A stretch of DNA of 64,000 nucleotides from Desulfovibrio sp. (GCA_022839785.1 JALHJW010000003.1:222168-286167), one strand, 5' to 3'. Shown: positions 16,732 through 25,460, numbered from the stretch's first letter. Translations and numbers: made by a program. Notes: generated by a model not told the origin, from the sequence alone.

Positions 16732-17907
16732 TCATGAAAAAAAGCTCGCCGCGATCCGCCCGGCCACGCGGCGGGCGGCCTCACCGTCGCGGTGGGCGTG
16801 GAGCCGCGCGCACAAGGCGTCCCTGGCGGAAGCGTGGTCGTCCCGTCCTTCCGCCAGAATCCCGCGCAGCGCCGCGAACAGCCCCTCCTGGTCCGTGGGC
16901 CTGGGGCCGGGGGCCATCTCCTCGAAGGGATAGAACATGCCCCGGTCACGGCGCAGATATTTGGCCAGGTCGTACGGGAAGAAGACCATGGGCCTGCCCG
17001 TGAGCAGGAAGTCGTAGGCCACGGAGGAGTAGTCCGTGAGCAGGCAGTCGGCATGGCGCAGCAGGGGGTAGGCGTCCGAGTCCGAGCGCACCAGGCGCAC
17101 GGTCTTCAGCCCCAGTTCGGCCGAGAGCGTCAGATAGGGGTGGAATTTGAGCAGGAAGAGGATCTTGTGCTTGCGGCCGAAGGCGTCGAGCGCGGCCAGG
17201 TCCAGGGCCCTGTCCGAGAAGGCGTCGCCCCCGGTGTCGCGGAAGGTGGGCATGAAGAAGACCACCTTGAACCCGCCGCTGCGGAAGCTCCGCAGGGTGC
17301 GCAGGCTGTCCTCGTCCACGCCCAGAAGGTCGATGCGGTCCGGCTCGCGGAAGAGCGCGTCGTTGCGCGGATAGCCCGTCTCCCACATCTCCTTGGCCGC
17401 GAAGACCCGGCCCAGGGAGGTTTCGGTGACGAACGGCGATGTGGACAGGACGGCGTCGTAGCCGGAGTAGCCGAAGCGCAGGTGCTCCCGCTTCTCCGGG
17501 GTCATGTTGAGGTCGGAGTCGATCTCGGGAAAGCCGATGAGCTTGAGCGGCACGCCGTGCCACATCTGCAGCGTGCGCGCCTCGCACAGCAGATGGTAGG
17601 CCGAGGTCTGGGTCTTCCACCAGAAGTCGTCGCAGACCACCAGCCGCGCCCGGGGCAGCAGCCGCAGGGCCTCGTCCGAGGGGAAGAGGAGGCTGGGCAG
17701 CCCGGCCTTGCCGAGCAGGGCATGGTCGGCCTTGTGGTGGGTGAGGAAGACCGGGGAGAAGGGCTGCTTTTCGAGCAGGCAGTGGCGGAACAGGTACTTG
17801 ACGTTGTCCATGAAGCGCCCGCCCACGCGGCCCGCGAAGACGGCGAGATCGGTCTTGGCCGTGGCGCGGGCCAGGTCGCGGAAGAGCGCGGCCACGTCCC
17901 GGGTCAT
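16732..17907 (-). CDS. CDP-glycerol glycerophosphotransferase-family protein
   Basis: A 391-aa protein matching the TagB/TagF (CDP-glycerol:poly(glycerophosphate) transferase) C-terminal domain: LQMWHGVPLKLIGFPEID, GYSGYDAVLSTSPF, WETGYPRNDALF, FMPTFRD, LFLLKFHP and DCLLTDYSSVAYDFLL with its catalytic-region Asp/Ser motif. Such enzymes move glycerol-phosphate or other alditol-phosphate units onto a polymer. In a Gram-negative this points to a phosphorylated surface or flagellar glycan. The ATG at 17907 overlaps the upstream stop in an ATGA junction, showing translational coupling with the glycosyltransferase at 17904. Confidence 0.85.
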   Translation of the reverse strand: MTRDVAALFRDLARATAKTDLAVFAGRVGGRFMDNVKYLFRHCLLEKQPFSPVFLTHHKADHALLGKAGLPSLLFPSDEALRLLPRARLVVCDDFWWKTQTSAYHLLCEARTLQMWHGVPLKLIGFPEIDSDLNMTPEKREHLRFGYSGYDAVLSTSPFVTETSLGRVFAAKEMWETGYPRNDALFREPDRIDLLGVDEDSLRTLRSFRSGGFKVVFFMPTFRDTGGDAFSDRALDLAALDAFGRKHKILFLLKFHPYLTLSAELGLKTVRLVRSDSDAYPLLRHADCLLTDYSSVAYDFLLTGRPMVFFPYDLAKYLRRDRGMFYPFEEMAPGPRPTDQEGLFAALRGILAEGRDDHASARDALCARLHAHRDGEAARRVAGRIAASFFS

Positions 17908-18893
17908 GACGCGGCCTTGCGCAGCGCGGCCGCAAGATAGCGGTCGCGCAGTTCGCCCTGGGGCAGGGTCTCGGCCCAGTGCAGCAGCACGGCCTTCAGC
18001 GCGGGCGGTGGGATCGGCCGCCGCAATCGGGCCTCCCGGGCCTGCCCGGCGGCCGGGGAGCGCAGCAGCGCGGCCAGGCTCGCGGCCCGGCGGGCCATGC
18101 GGTGCCCCGCCTCCACGCGGGCCAGCCCGGCCGCGGCCAGGGCCGCGCACCTTCCGGGCTCGGACAGCAGGGCGGCCGCGCGCGCCGCCGCGTCGGCCGC
18201 GTCGCCGCCCTCGTAAATCTGCACGCACTCCCCGTCCGGGAACAACTCCTCCTGGCCGTGCCCGATGCGCGGCGTGAGCAGGCAGGAACCGCAGGCCAGG
18301 GCCTCGAAGACACGGAAGTTCAGGTCTCCGCGCTCGGCCACGTTCAGGACCACGCGGGCCAGGGGAAACAGTTCGCGGTAGGTTCCGCGCATGACCTGCA
18401 GCCGCCCCGGCAGAAGCTGCCCGAGTTCGCCGAGGAAGGCGTGGCGGGCGGGCGTCAGCTCGGCATCGACCTTGCCCACGAAGAGCACGTCCCAGCATTT
18501 TTCCGCGCCGGGCGCGGGCTGGTCCTCGTCGCGCGGAAAGGGCGGCAGCCACAGCACGCGCTCCGGCGAGAGGCTGTCCGCGAACCAGGGCAGATGGTCG
18601 CGCAGGCTCACGGCGCAGCAGTCGAAGGCCTGGGCGTAGGCCGGATACCAGCTGTGGATGTGGGAATCCACGGCGTAAAAGCAGGTCAGGCAGGGAAAGG
18701 CCTCGACGCCCACCAGGGGCGGGGGGAAGCTGCGGTCCGCGTAAACCACGACGTCGGGCGCGAAGCCCGCCTCCCGGCAGACGTCCTCCCAATCCAGGGC
18801 GCGGGGCTTGGGCAGGGCCACGAAGGCCGTCTGGAAGCCCTGCTCGGGCATGTGGTGCCGGAAGGCGGGAAAGCCCAGCCAGGCGAGCTTCAC
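17904..18893 (-). CDS. Glycosyltransferase (CgeB-like)
   Basis: A 329-aa GT-B-like protein: VKLAWLGFPAFRH start, then CFYAVDSHIHSWYPAYAQAFD, CWDVLFVGKVDAELTPARH, and VVLNVAERGDLNFRVFEALACGSCLLTP, the conserved C-lobe with catalytic-region Glu. GTG 18893 is chosen because AAGGAG lies 7 nt upstream; an upstream in-frame ATG would add an Arg-rich extension. It is the first gene of the five-gene glycan operon and resembles the first half of the protein at 12839. Donor sugar unknown. Confidence 0.78.
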   Translation of the reverse strand: MKLAWLGFPAFRHHMPEQGFQTAFVALPKPRALDWEDVCREAGFAPDVVVYADRSFPPPLVGVEAFPCLTCFYAVDSHIHSWYPAYAQAFDCCAVSLRDHLPWFADSLSPERVLWLPPFPRDEDQPAPGAEKCWDVLFVGKVDAELTPARHAFLGELGQLLPGRLQVMRGTYRELFPLARVVLNVAERGDLNFRVFEALACGSCLLTPRIGHGQEELFPDGECVQIYEGGDAADAAARAAALLSEPGRCAALAAAGLARVEAGHRMARRAASLAALLRSPAAGQAREARLRRPIPPPALKAVLLHWAETLPQGELRDRYLAAALRKAAS

Positions 18894-19070
18894 GCGGCCG
18901 CTCCTTGCGGTGGGAGGTGTCCCGGTTCCGCGCCGCCCGCGGGACGGCGCGGACGCACGACGGTGCGGTTTTCTAAGCCAGTTCCGGAGGCAAGGCAAGG
19001 CGGGCCGGACCGGGCTGCGTCAGCTTTCCGACGCCTTTGCCCGGCGGCCGCCCGGCCTGCCGTCCATCCT

Positions 19071-21824
19071 TTAGAGTTTCATGAAGCCGCCGGTGACGCT
19101 CGCCGGGTCGTCCGCGATCCCCTCCGGCGTTCCCTGGCTGATGATGCGGCCGCCCGCCTCGCCGCCGCCGGGGCCGAGGTCGATGACCCAGTCGGCGCAG
19201 GCCACCACGTCCAGGTTGTGCTCGATGACCACCACCGTGGCGCCCTTGTCCACGAGGCGGTGCAGGACCTGGATGAGCTTGCCCACCTCGTGCATGTGCA
19301 GGCCCGTGGTGGGCTCGTCCAGCACGTAGAGCGCGCCGGGCAGGGAGCGCTTGCCCAGTTCGCGGCTGACCTTGATGCGCTGCGCCTCGCCGCCCGAGAG
19401 GGTGGTGGCGGGCTGGCCCAGGTGCAGATAGTCCAGCCCCACCTCGTCCAGCACATGCAGGCGGCGCTTGAGCACCGGATAGGCCGAGAAGAAATCCAGG
19501 GCCTGACGCACGGTGAGGTCCAGCACCTCGGAGATGGAGAGGCCCTTGTAGCGCACGTCCAGGGTCTCCGCCGTGTAGCGCTTGCCGCCGCAGACCGGGC
19601 AGGTGACGTAGACGTCGGGCAAAAAATGCATCTCCACCCTGATCTGGCCGTCGCCCTTGCAGTTCTCGCAGCGCCCGCCGGGCACGTTGAAACTGAAGCG
19701 GCCCGGCTTGTAGCCGCGCTGCTTGGCCTCCTTGGTGGCGGCGAAGATGTTCCTGATCTCGTCGAAGATCTTGGTGTAAGTGGCGGGGTTGGAGCGGGGC
19801 GTGCGGCCGATGGGGGTCTGGTCGATGGCCACTATCTTCTCGATGGCGGCGAGGTTCTCGAAGCCGCGCAGACTGCCCGGCCGGTCTGCCTTGACGCCCT
19901 GGGCCAGGGCCGCGTGGGCGTAGAGCGTGTCGATGACCAGCGAACTTTTGCCCGAACCCGAGACGCCGGTGACCACCGTGAGGCAGCCGAGGGGAATGGC
20001 GCAGTCCACGTCCTTGAGGTTGTTCGTGGTCACGCCGCGCATGACGAGGTGGCCGCGCGGCTCGCGGCGTTTCTCCGGCCGCTCGATGACGAGGTCGCCG
20101 CGCAGGTAGCGGGCGGTGAGGGTCTCGGCCTCCTTGAGCAGCTCGTGCACCCCGCCCTGAAAGACCACCTCGCCGCCGCGAAGCCCCGAGCCCGGTCCCA
20201 GCTCGATGACGTGGTCCGCCGCCACGATGGTCTCCTCGTCGTGCTCCACCACCAGCACGGTGTTGCCGCGCTGCTGCAGGTCCCGAAGGGTTCCCAGGAG
20301 CCGCTCGTTGTCGCGCGGGTGCAGGCCGATGGAGGGCTCGTCCAGCACGTAGGTCACGCCCACGAGGCCGGAGCCGAGCTGACCCGCCAGACGGATGCGC
20401 TGCGCCTCGCCGCCCGAGAGGGTGGACATCTCGCGCGCCAGGGAGAGGTAGTCGAGGCCCACGTTGACCAGAAAGCCCAGGCGATGGGTGAGTTCCTTGA
20501 GCAGCGGCTCGGCGATGATGCTCTCGCTCGCGTCGAAGGAGAGGCCGGAGAGCCAGGCAAGGGCGCGCACGATGGGCAGGGAGGTGAAGTCGTGGATGCT
20601 TTTGCCCTCCACGCGCACCGCCAGGGACTCGGGGCGCAGGCGCGCGCCGCCGCAGGCCGGGCAGGGCGCGGTCTGGCGGTAGCGGGCAAGCTCGTCGCGC
20701 CAGATCTGGCCGTACTCCATGCCCTGCTCCAGGATGCGCACCACGCCTTCCCAGCCCGCGGCCTCGTCGCCGTGAAAGAGCGCGTGCAGCGCCTCGGGCG
20801 GGTAGTCGGCCAGGGGCGTGTCCAGGCTGAAGCCGTGCGCTTTGGCGAGGCGGGCGAGCGGCCCGGCGTGACGGCCCGGGCCGGTCTTCCAGGGCAGAAC
20901 CGCTCCCTGGTTCAGGGACAGGCCGCGATTGGGCGCGATGAGGGCGGGTTCGAAGTACTCGATGCTGCCCAGGCCCGAGCAATGCGGGCACGCGCCCTGC
21001 GGGCTGTTGAAGGAGAAGAGCTGCGGCGTGAGCCTGGGCAGACTGACGCGGCATTCGGGACAGACGGAGAGGGTGCTCATGAGCCGGTCCGGCCCTTTCG
21101 CGCCGTCCGCCAGTACCTCGGCCACGATCAGACGGTCCTCGCCCCATTTCAGGGCCAGCTCCACCGAGTCCGTGAGCCGCGAACGCAGGCCGTCGCGCAC
21201 CGCGAGGCGGTCCACGACCAGCTCCAGAGTGTGTTTCTTCTTTTTGTCGAGGTCAGGCGCCTCGTCGATGGTCATGACCTCGCCGTTCACCCGCACGCGG
21301 GCGAAGCCCTCCTTCTTCAGCTTGGCCAGAAGGTCCTTGAACGCGCCCTTCTTCTGTTCGGCCAGGGGGGCCATAAGCAGGAACTTCGTGCCTTCGGGCA
21401 GGGCCAGGATGGCCTGCACGATCTCGTCCACGGTCTGGGACCGGATGGGCTTGCCGCACTCCGGGCAGTGGAAGCGCCCCAGGCGCGCCCAGAAGACGCG
21501 CAAAAAGTCGTAGATCTCGGTCACGGTGCCCACGGTGGAGCGCGGGTTGCGGCCCGTGGTCTGCTGCTCCAGGGAGATGGCCGGGGAAAGCCCCTCGATC
21601 TTGTCCACCAGGGGCTTGTCGAGCTGGGGCAGGAACTGCCGGGCGTAAGCCGAGAGGGATTCGACGTAGCGGCGCTGGCCCTCGGCGTAGACGATGTCGA
21701 AGGCCAGGGTGGACTTGCCCGACCCCGAGGGGCCGCAGATGACCACGAGCTTGTCGCGGGGGATGTCGAGGGTCAGGTTCTTGAGATTGTGCTGGCGTGC
21801 GCCTTCGATGCGGATGACGGACAT
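19071..21824 (-). CDS. uvrA: Excinuclease ABC subunit A
   Basis: A 917-aa damage-recognition ATPase of nucleotide excision repair, working with UvrB and UvrC. Two ABC-type ATPase modules are clear: Walker A GPSGSGKST (31-39) and a second GVSGSGKSS; signature motifs LSGGEAQRIRLA and LSGGEAQRIKVS; Walker B LYVLDEPTTGLH. Zinc modules are visible as CPECGKP near residue 120 and CENCKGDG ... CPVCGGKRY near 735-765. Length is slightly below E. coli UvrA (940). No uvrB or uvrC is adjacent. Identification is secure. Confidence 0.97.
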   Translation of the reverse strand: MSVIRIEGARQHNLKNLTLDIPRDKLVVICGPSGSGKSTLAFDIVYAEGQRRYVESLSAYARQFLPQLDKPLVDKIEGLSPAISLEQQTTGRNPRSTVGTVTEIYDFLRVFWARLGRFHCPECGKPIRSQTVDEIVQAILALPEGTKFLLMAPLAEQKKGAFKDLLAKLKKEGFARVRVNGEVMTIDEAPDLDKKKKHTLELVVDRLAVRDGLRSRLTDSVELALKWGEDRLIVAEVLADGAKGPDRLMSTLSVCPECRVSLPRLTPQLFSFNSPQGACPHCSGLGSIEYFEPALIAPNRGLSLNQGAVLPWKTGPGRHAGPLARLAKAHGFSLDTPLADYPPEALHALFHGDEAAGWEGVVRILEQGMEYGQIWRDELARYRQTAPCPACGGARLRPESLAVRVEGKSIHDFTSLPIVRALAWLSGLSFDASESIIAEPLLKELTHRLGFLVNVGLDYLSLAREMSTLSGGEAQRIRLAGQLGSGLVGVTYVLDEPSIGLHPRDNERLLGTLRDLQQRGNTVLVVEHDEETIVAADHVIELGPGSGLRGGEVVFQGGVHELLKEAETLTARYLRGDLVIERPEKRREPRGHLVMRGVTTNNLKDVDCAIPLGCLTVVTGVSGSGKSSLVIDTLYAHAALAQGVKADRPGSLRGFENLAAIEKIVAIDQTPIGRTPRSNPATYTKIFDEIRNIFAATKEAKQRGYKPGRFSFNVPGGRCENCKGDGQIRVEMHFLPDVYVTCPVCGGKRYTAETLDVRYKGLSISEVLDLTVRQALDFFSAYPVLKRRLHVLDEVGLDYLHLGQPATTLSGGEAQRIKVSRELGKRSLPGALYVLDEPTTGLHMHEVGKLIQVLHRLVDKGATVVVIEHNLDVVACADWVIDLGPGGGEAGGRIISQGTPEGIADDPASVTGGFMKL

Positions 21825-21962
21825 GCTTCCTCCGGCGGCGAAAAGCCGCAGGCCGGGAAGGTAACACCGAACCGGCGAAAGGCAAGCGGACGGGACGGGA
21901 AAGGCGGGGACGCCCCTCCCCGGGACGGCCGCCGGTCCTTCCGGACGGCGCTGCTCCGGTTG

Positions 21963-22256
21963 CTACCCGTCGATGAAGTTGGTCAGGACCTGGATGGTCT
22001 TCTCCATCTTCTGGCGCACCTCGGGGGTGTCGCCCTGCTCCTGCAGGCGGGCGTAGCAGGTGGCGACGTAGCGCTTGAGGATCAGGCTGGTGGTGGACTT
22101 GAGCGCGGAGCGCACGGCGCGGACCTGGATGAGGATGTCCTCGCACTCCTTGCTCTCCTGCACCATGTTCTGGATGCCCCTGATCTGGCCTTCGATCTTG
22201 CGCAGGCGCGAGAGCACGTTCTTCTGGATCTCGTCGAGTTCGGGCTTGGCGTTCAT
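21963..22256 (-). CDS. CsoR/FrmR-family regulator with CstR-like Cys-Tyr-Cys sensor triad
   Basis: A 97-aa all-helical DUF156 repressor. Aligning it to CsoR places Cys38, Tyr63 and Cys67 on the C-H-C copper site (spacing 25 and 4 residues, identical), but the histidine is replaced by Tyr. Loss of that histidine with both cysteines kept is the pattern of CstR, which senses persulfide or polysulfide by forming Cys-Cys polysulfide links. The copper-sensing role is therefore unlikely. GGAGG lies 10 nt upstream of the ATG. It is divergent from the TorD gene and next to the rhodanese/molybdoenzyme operon, which fits a sulfane-sulfur sensor. The persulfide role is inference. Confidence 0.82.
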   Translation of the reverse strand: MNAKPELDEIQKNVLSRLRKIEGQIRGIQNMVQESKECEDILIQVRAVRSALKSTTSLILKRYVATCYARLQEQGDTPEVRQKMEKTIQVLTNFIDG

Positions 22257-22288
22257 GGCGAAGCAGCCTCCAGATTCCGTCAAGGCTG

Positions 22289-22317
22289 TTGAGCTTGGCG
22301 GGAGAGTAAGATAATCG
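22289..22317 (+). promoter_or_regulatory. Candidate promoter of the TorD-like gene
   Basis: TTGAGC at 22289-22294 and TAATCG at 22312-22317 are 17 nt apart, a moderate sigma-70 fit 37 nt before the torD start. No palindrome of the TACC/GGTA type is seen here. Confidence 0.3.
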
Positions 22318-22353
22318 TCGCTTTCTGAACCGCTGACACGGGAGACGCCACGC

Positions 22354-23031
22354 ATGACGCGACGCGACGCACAGCCTGCACGGACGGCCCTTGGCCTTCG
22401 TCCGTTGGTGGAATTCCTGGCAAGCGTCTTCTGGGGCGGAGACCCGGAAAACGGCATCGCTGCGCTCCTTAACCGAATTTCAGACCTCGGGCAATCGGTT
22501 TCCCTGGCCGGTTCCGCCGCCGGGGCGGCCCATGCGGATCTGGCGCGCTGCGCGGACGAGGCCGGAAGCGACGCCGGCCGCGACCTCGAGGCCGCCTACG
22601 TGGCCCTGTTCGTGGCCGCCCGCGGGCCTGTTCCAGCCCCGCTCTACCAGTCCTGCCACGAGGAGGGACGGCTGATGGGCGAGGCCGCCCTGGCCATGAA
22701 CCGTCGCCTGGCCGCGGCCGGGCTGGCCGTGGGCTCGGAACTCTCCGAGCCCGCCGACCACCTCTGCATCGAACTCGAATACCTCTACTGGCTGCTGGAC
22801 CGGGCCGCCTCGGGCCACGCCGCGTCCCTGGCCGAGGCCGCGGGCTTCGCCCGAAACGTCATGTTGCCCTGGGTGCGGCGTTTCGCGGCCAAGGTCGAGG
22901 AGGCCTGCGCCCCGCCGTTCTTCGCCGCCGCCGCGCGGCTGCTCCCGGCCGTGCTCGACGCCGTGGCCGCGCTCGACCAGACGGAGGCTCACGGCCTGCC
23001 CCCGGACCACTCCTGCCACCCTTCCACGTAG
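22354..23031 (+). CDS. TorD/DmsD-family molybdoenzyme chaperone
   Basis: A 225-aa all-helical protein of the TorD/NarJ family, cytosolic chaperones that hold Tat-exported molybdoenzymes until the cofactor is loaded. Recognised from SEPADHLCIELEYLYWLL, the family's conserved E-P-x-D-H-L-x-x-E-L element near residue 130, and YQSCHEEGRLMGE. It is convergent with the operon at 22989-28858, whose molybdopterin subunit is the evident client. Its last 43 bp overlap the extended end of the rhodanese on the other strand. Confidence 0.82.
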   Translation: MTRRDAQPARTALGLRPLVEFLASVFWGGDPENGIAALLNRISDLGQSVSLAGSAAGAAHADLARCADEAGSDAGRDLEAAYVALFVAARGPVPAPLYQSCHEEGRLMGEAALAMNRRLAAAGLAVGSELSEPADHLCIELEYLYWLLDRAASGHAASLAEAAGFARNVMLPWVRRFAAKVEEACAPPFFAAAARLLPAVLDAVAALDQTEAHGLPPDHSCHPST

Positions 23032-23459
23032 CGCCGCACGTCGCGGTATCCCAGGCGCGCGATCCAGCGCGCCCCGATGGCCCCGCGCACTCACTGCGGC
23101 GCCCGGCAGTAGATCACCACCGGCCTCTCCCTGTCCGGGCCGAGCATGTGCTCCAGGGCGGCGCGCTTGGCCGGGGCCAGGCTGTGCGCCTCGCCCGGCT
23201 CGAAAGGCATGTTCAGCGAGCCGGGAATGCGGCCCTGCCGGTACTCGTAGTCCGGCCGGGCGTCGATGAGCACGGGCGGAGGGTCCTTGGCCAGCAGGGC
23301 CTTCAACTCAGCCAGGCCGATCAGGCGGTAGCCGTCCAGGGCGGCCTGCTGCGCGGAGCGGGGAAAGCGTTCCTCGGGGGTGGGGGCGTCGGCGGCCGCG
23401 GCGGGAGCGGCCGCCCAGAGCAGGCAGAACAGGACGACGAGACGGGTGATGCGGCGCAT
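22989..23459 (-). CDS. Exported rhodanese with in-frame TGA, candidate selenoprotein
   Basis: A 156-aa rhodanese if TGA at 23091-23093 is read through. Residues 1-23 are a signal peptide (MRRITRLVVLFCLLWAAAPA). The rhodanese domain starts near 45, with VLIDARPDYEYRQGRIPGS and active-site VVIYCRAPQ (Cys118). The next codon, 123, is TGA. The same frame then continues 33 codons with unmistakable rhodanese C-terminal sequence (ARWIARLGYRDVRRY, then GW and W) to a stop at 22989. Three other rhodanese domains in this window have C-x4-C at this place, so TGA replaces the second Cys. An 8-bp hairpin (stem 23074-23067 / 23060-23053, loop TGGATC) begins 17 nt after the TGA. Read conventionally the protein stops at 23091 (122 aa). 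Selenocysteine is inferred; nonsense mutation is the alternative. Confidence 0.7.
23053..23074 (-). promoter_or_regulatory. Candidate SECIS hairpin after the in-frame TGA
   Basis: On the transcript, GGGCGCGC pairs with GCGCGCCT (8 bp, one G-U) around a six-base loop TGGATC. The loop begins 24 nt after the TGA and has G in its second position. This agrees with the usual bacterial SECIS geometry (loop 16-37 nt from UGA with an early G). GC-rich DNA forms such hairpins often, so it is supportive only. Confidence 0.45.
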
Positions 23460-23527
23460 GGCGTTTCCCCTTCGGCCCCTGCCGGGGCCGGGCCGGGAGG
23501 GAAAGCCCTCCCGGCCGCGTCCGCGCG

Positions 23528-24643
23528 TTACTTCTTGGCCGGGACGATGGTGTAGGTGTTGTCCTTGGCGTACTTCACGTTGGCGTCGAGGTAGAAGGCG
23601 TTCTTCATGTCCGGCTTCTTGTCCAGGACCATGTAGTAGGCCTCGCCCGAACGCGCGCCGGTGTTGCACACGAAGACCACGGGCTTGTCCGAGGGCAGTT
23701 CGCCGATGCGCTTTTCGAGCTGCCCGACCGGGATGTTCACGGCGCCCGGGACGTGTCCGGCTGCGAACTCGTCCGCATCGCGCACGTCCACGACCAGGAT
23801 GGAGCCGGGATTCTCGGCCATGATCTTCTGGAACTGAGCCGTGTCCATGACGCCGTCGGCCCCGCCGCTCTTGACCTCGACCTTCTGGGCCGCGCCGTAC
23901 TTCTCGGTCCAGGCCGGGTAGCCCGCCTCGTAGACCTTGACCGAGGCGTAGCCCGCCTTCTTGGCGCGGATGGCGGAGGTGTGGGACAGCTTGCAGTCGA
24001 AACCGCCGCAGTAGTAGACGATCTCGCTCTTCTTGTCGGCCGAGAGCAGACCCATGCGGGTGTCGCCCACGCTGTCCGGGATGCTCAGGGAGCCGGGGAT
24101 GGCGCCTTCGAGGAACTTGATCAGGGGACGGGCGTCGATGAGCACCATGGGCTCGCCCTTCTCCAGCTTCTCACGCACGTATTCGGTGCCCACGGACTCG
24201 TACACGCCCTCGTGGGCGATCCAGTCCGGATAGCCGCCGGGGTAGACCACCACGTTGCTGTAGCCGAGCTTCTCGGCCTTGCGCGCCGAGGAGTGCGAAA
24301 GCTTGCAGGTCGGCCCCTCGCAGTAGAAGATGAGCAGGGCCTTCTTGTCCTTGGGCAGGAGATCGGCCTTCTTCTCGAACTCGGTGTCCGGGATGCTGAT
24401 GGAGGTCGGGATGTAGCCCTTGGCGTGCTTGCCCAGGTAGGGGCGGGAGTCGATGATCTCGACGCCTTCCAGCTTGGGCATCTTCACGTAGTTCTTGACG
24501 AACTCGAAATCCACGATGTTCTTGTAAAAGTAGTCCGGGGCCTTGTCCGCTCCGGCCTGGGCCGCCGCGAGAGGCGCGGCGAGGCACAGGACCAGCGCCA
24601 GGGCCAGAGCCTGTGCGAGTCTGCGTCCGTAAATGGCGTTCAT
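23528..24643 (-). CDS. Exported triple-rhodanese protein
   Basis: A 371-aa protein with a signal peptide (1-30) and three rhodanese domains. Domain 1 (about 40-150) has CEGPTC (Cys108, Cys113); domain 2 (about 155-250) has CGGFDC (Cys212, Cys217); domain 3 (about 265-371) has the ordinary CNTGAR loop (Cys326). The first two share a C-x4-C active loop, which could carry a persulfide and resolve it as a disulfide. It would relay sulfane sulfur in the periplasm. The gene follows the cytochrome b gene by 64 nt within the molybdoenzyme operon, so it probably passes sulfur to or from that enzyme. Confidence 0.88.
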   Translation of the reverse strand: MNAIYGRRLAQALALALVLCLAAPLAAAQAGADKAPDYFYKNIVDFEFVKNYVKMPKLEGVEIIDSRPYLGKHAKGYIPTSISIPDTEFEKKADLLPKDKKALLIFYCEGPTCKLSHSSARKAEKLGYSNVVVYPGGYPDWIAHEGVYESVGTEYVREKLEKGEPMVLIDARPLIKFLEGAIPGSLSIPDSVGDTRMGLLSADKKSEIVYYCGGFDCKLSHTSAIRAKKAGYASVKVYEAGYPAWTEKYGAAQKVEVKSGGADGVMDTAQFQKIMAENPGSILVVDVRDADEFAAGHVPGAVNIPVGQLEKRIGELPSDKPVVFVCNTGARSGEAYYMVLDKKPDMKNAFYLDANVKYAKDNTYTIVPAKK

Positions 24644-24707
24644 CGTCTCATTCCTCCGGTATGCATGAACCTGACGGCCTGCCGTGCCCCATGCCCGGCG
24701 CGGCCCT

Positions 24708-25460
24708 TCATTCCCTGTCGCCCAGGCGCTGGGGCACGATGCCGCGCTCGTCCGGAAGCTGCTCCCGGACCTCGGCGTGCCACAGCGCGTGGTGGTGTTC
24801 GGCGTAGTCCTCCGGCACCCAGCCGGTGAACATGGAGCGGAATCCCGGCCGCTCCTCCGGATTGACGGCGGCCATGTAGACGTGCACCAGCAGCCCGGCG
24901 AAAGTCAGCCCGGCGAATATCCAGTGCAGCAGAATGGCCCAGGAGACGAGCCAGGTGGACTCGGCCCCGAGGCCGATCTGCGACCAGACCATGATCAGCC
25001 CCGTGAGCGCGAGGCCGAAGCCGCCCGCCACGGCGGCCTGGGCGAAGGCCTTCTGGCCCATGTTGTAGAAGCCCTGCGGCGGCAGGTCGGTCGAGAGCCC
25101 AATCATCTTGAGCGGCTTGGGTCCCAGGGTCATGAGGACCATCTTCTTGACCATCCACAGGACGTCGCGCGCGAGATCGACCGCGAAGACCTGGCGCAGG
25201 AAAAAGGCCGCGCCGCGCGGATTCTGGCCGAGGTAGAGGAGCAGGCAGAGAATCCACAGCCCGCCTAGGATCTCGTGCGCCAGGAGCAGGCCGCCCCCGC
25301 CGCCGAACATGGCGCGCAGCAGGGCCGGATACCAGCCGCCCAGGGGATTGTACTCGGCCTTGATCAGCCCGAGCCCGGTGAGCATGAGCAGCAGCCAGAG
25401 CGCGGCGTTGCCCCAGTGGATGGCGATGTCGAGCCGGGTGTGGCGTTCGAAGCGCTTCAT
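24708..25460 (-). CDS. Membrane cytochrome b subunit of the molybdoenzyme complex
   Basis: A 250-aa integral membrane protein of the FdnI / cytochrome b561-like type. It begins MKRFERHTRLDIAIHWGNAALWLLLMLTG, with a histidine in the first helix. Further helices include LLLAHEILGGLWILCLLLYLG, AAVAGGFGLALTGLIMVWS and LLHWIFAGLTFAGLLVHVYMA, whose histidines are the expected haem b ligands. It would link the periplasmic catalytic and iron-sulfur subunits to the quinone pool. It starts 3 nt after the ferredoxin subunit ends. Confidence 0.87.
   Translation of the reverse strand: MKRFERHTRLDIAIHWGNAALWLLLMLTGLGLIKAEYNPLGGWYPALLRAMFGGGGGLLLAHEILGGLWILCLLLYLGQNPRGAAFFLRQVFAVDLARDVLWMVKKMVLMTLGPKPLKMIGLSTDLPPQGFYNMGQKAFAQAAVAGGFGLALTGLIMVWSQIGLGAESTWLVSWAILLHWIFAGLTFAGLLVHVYMAAVNPEERPGFRSMFTGWVPEDYAEHHHALWHAEVREQLPDERGIVPQRLGDRE

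Noticed and set aside
17979..22292. A 1437-codon open frame on the plus strand across glycan genes and uvrA
   Set aside because: It is antisense to well-identified genes, has low-complexity Gly/Arg/Val-rich sequence, and arises from the high GC content.
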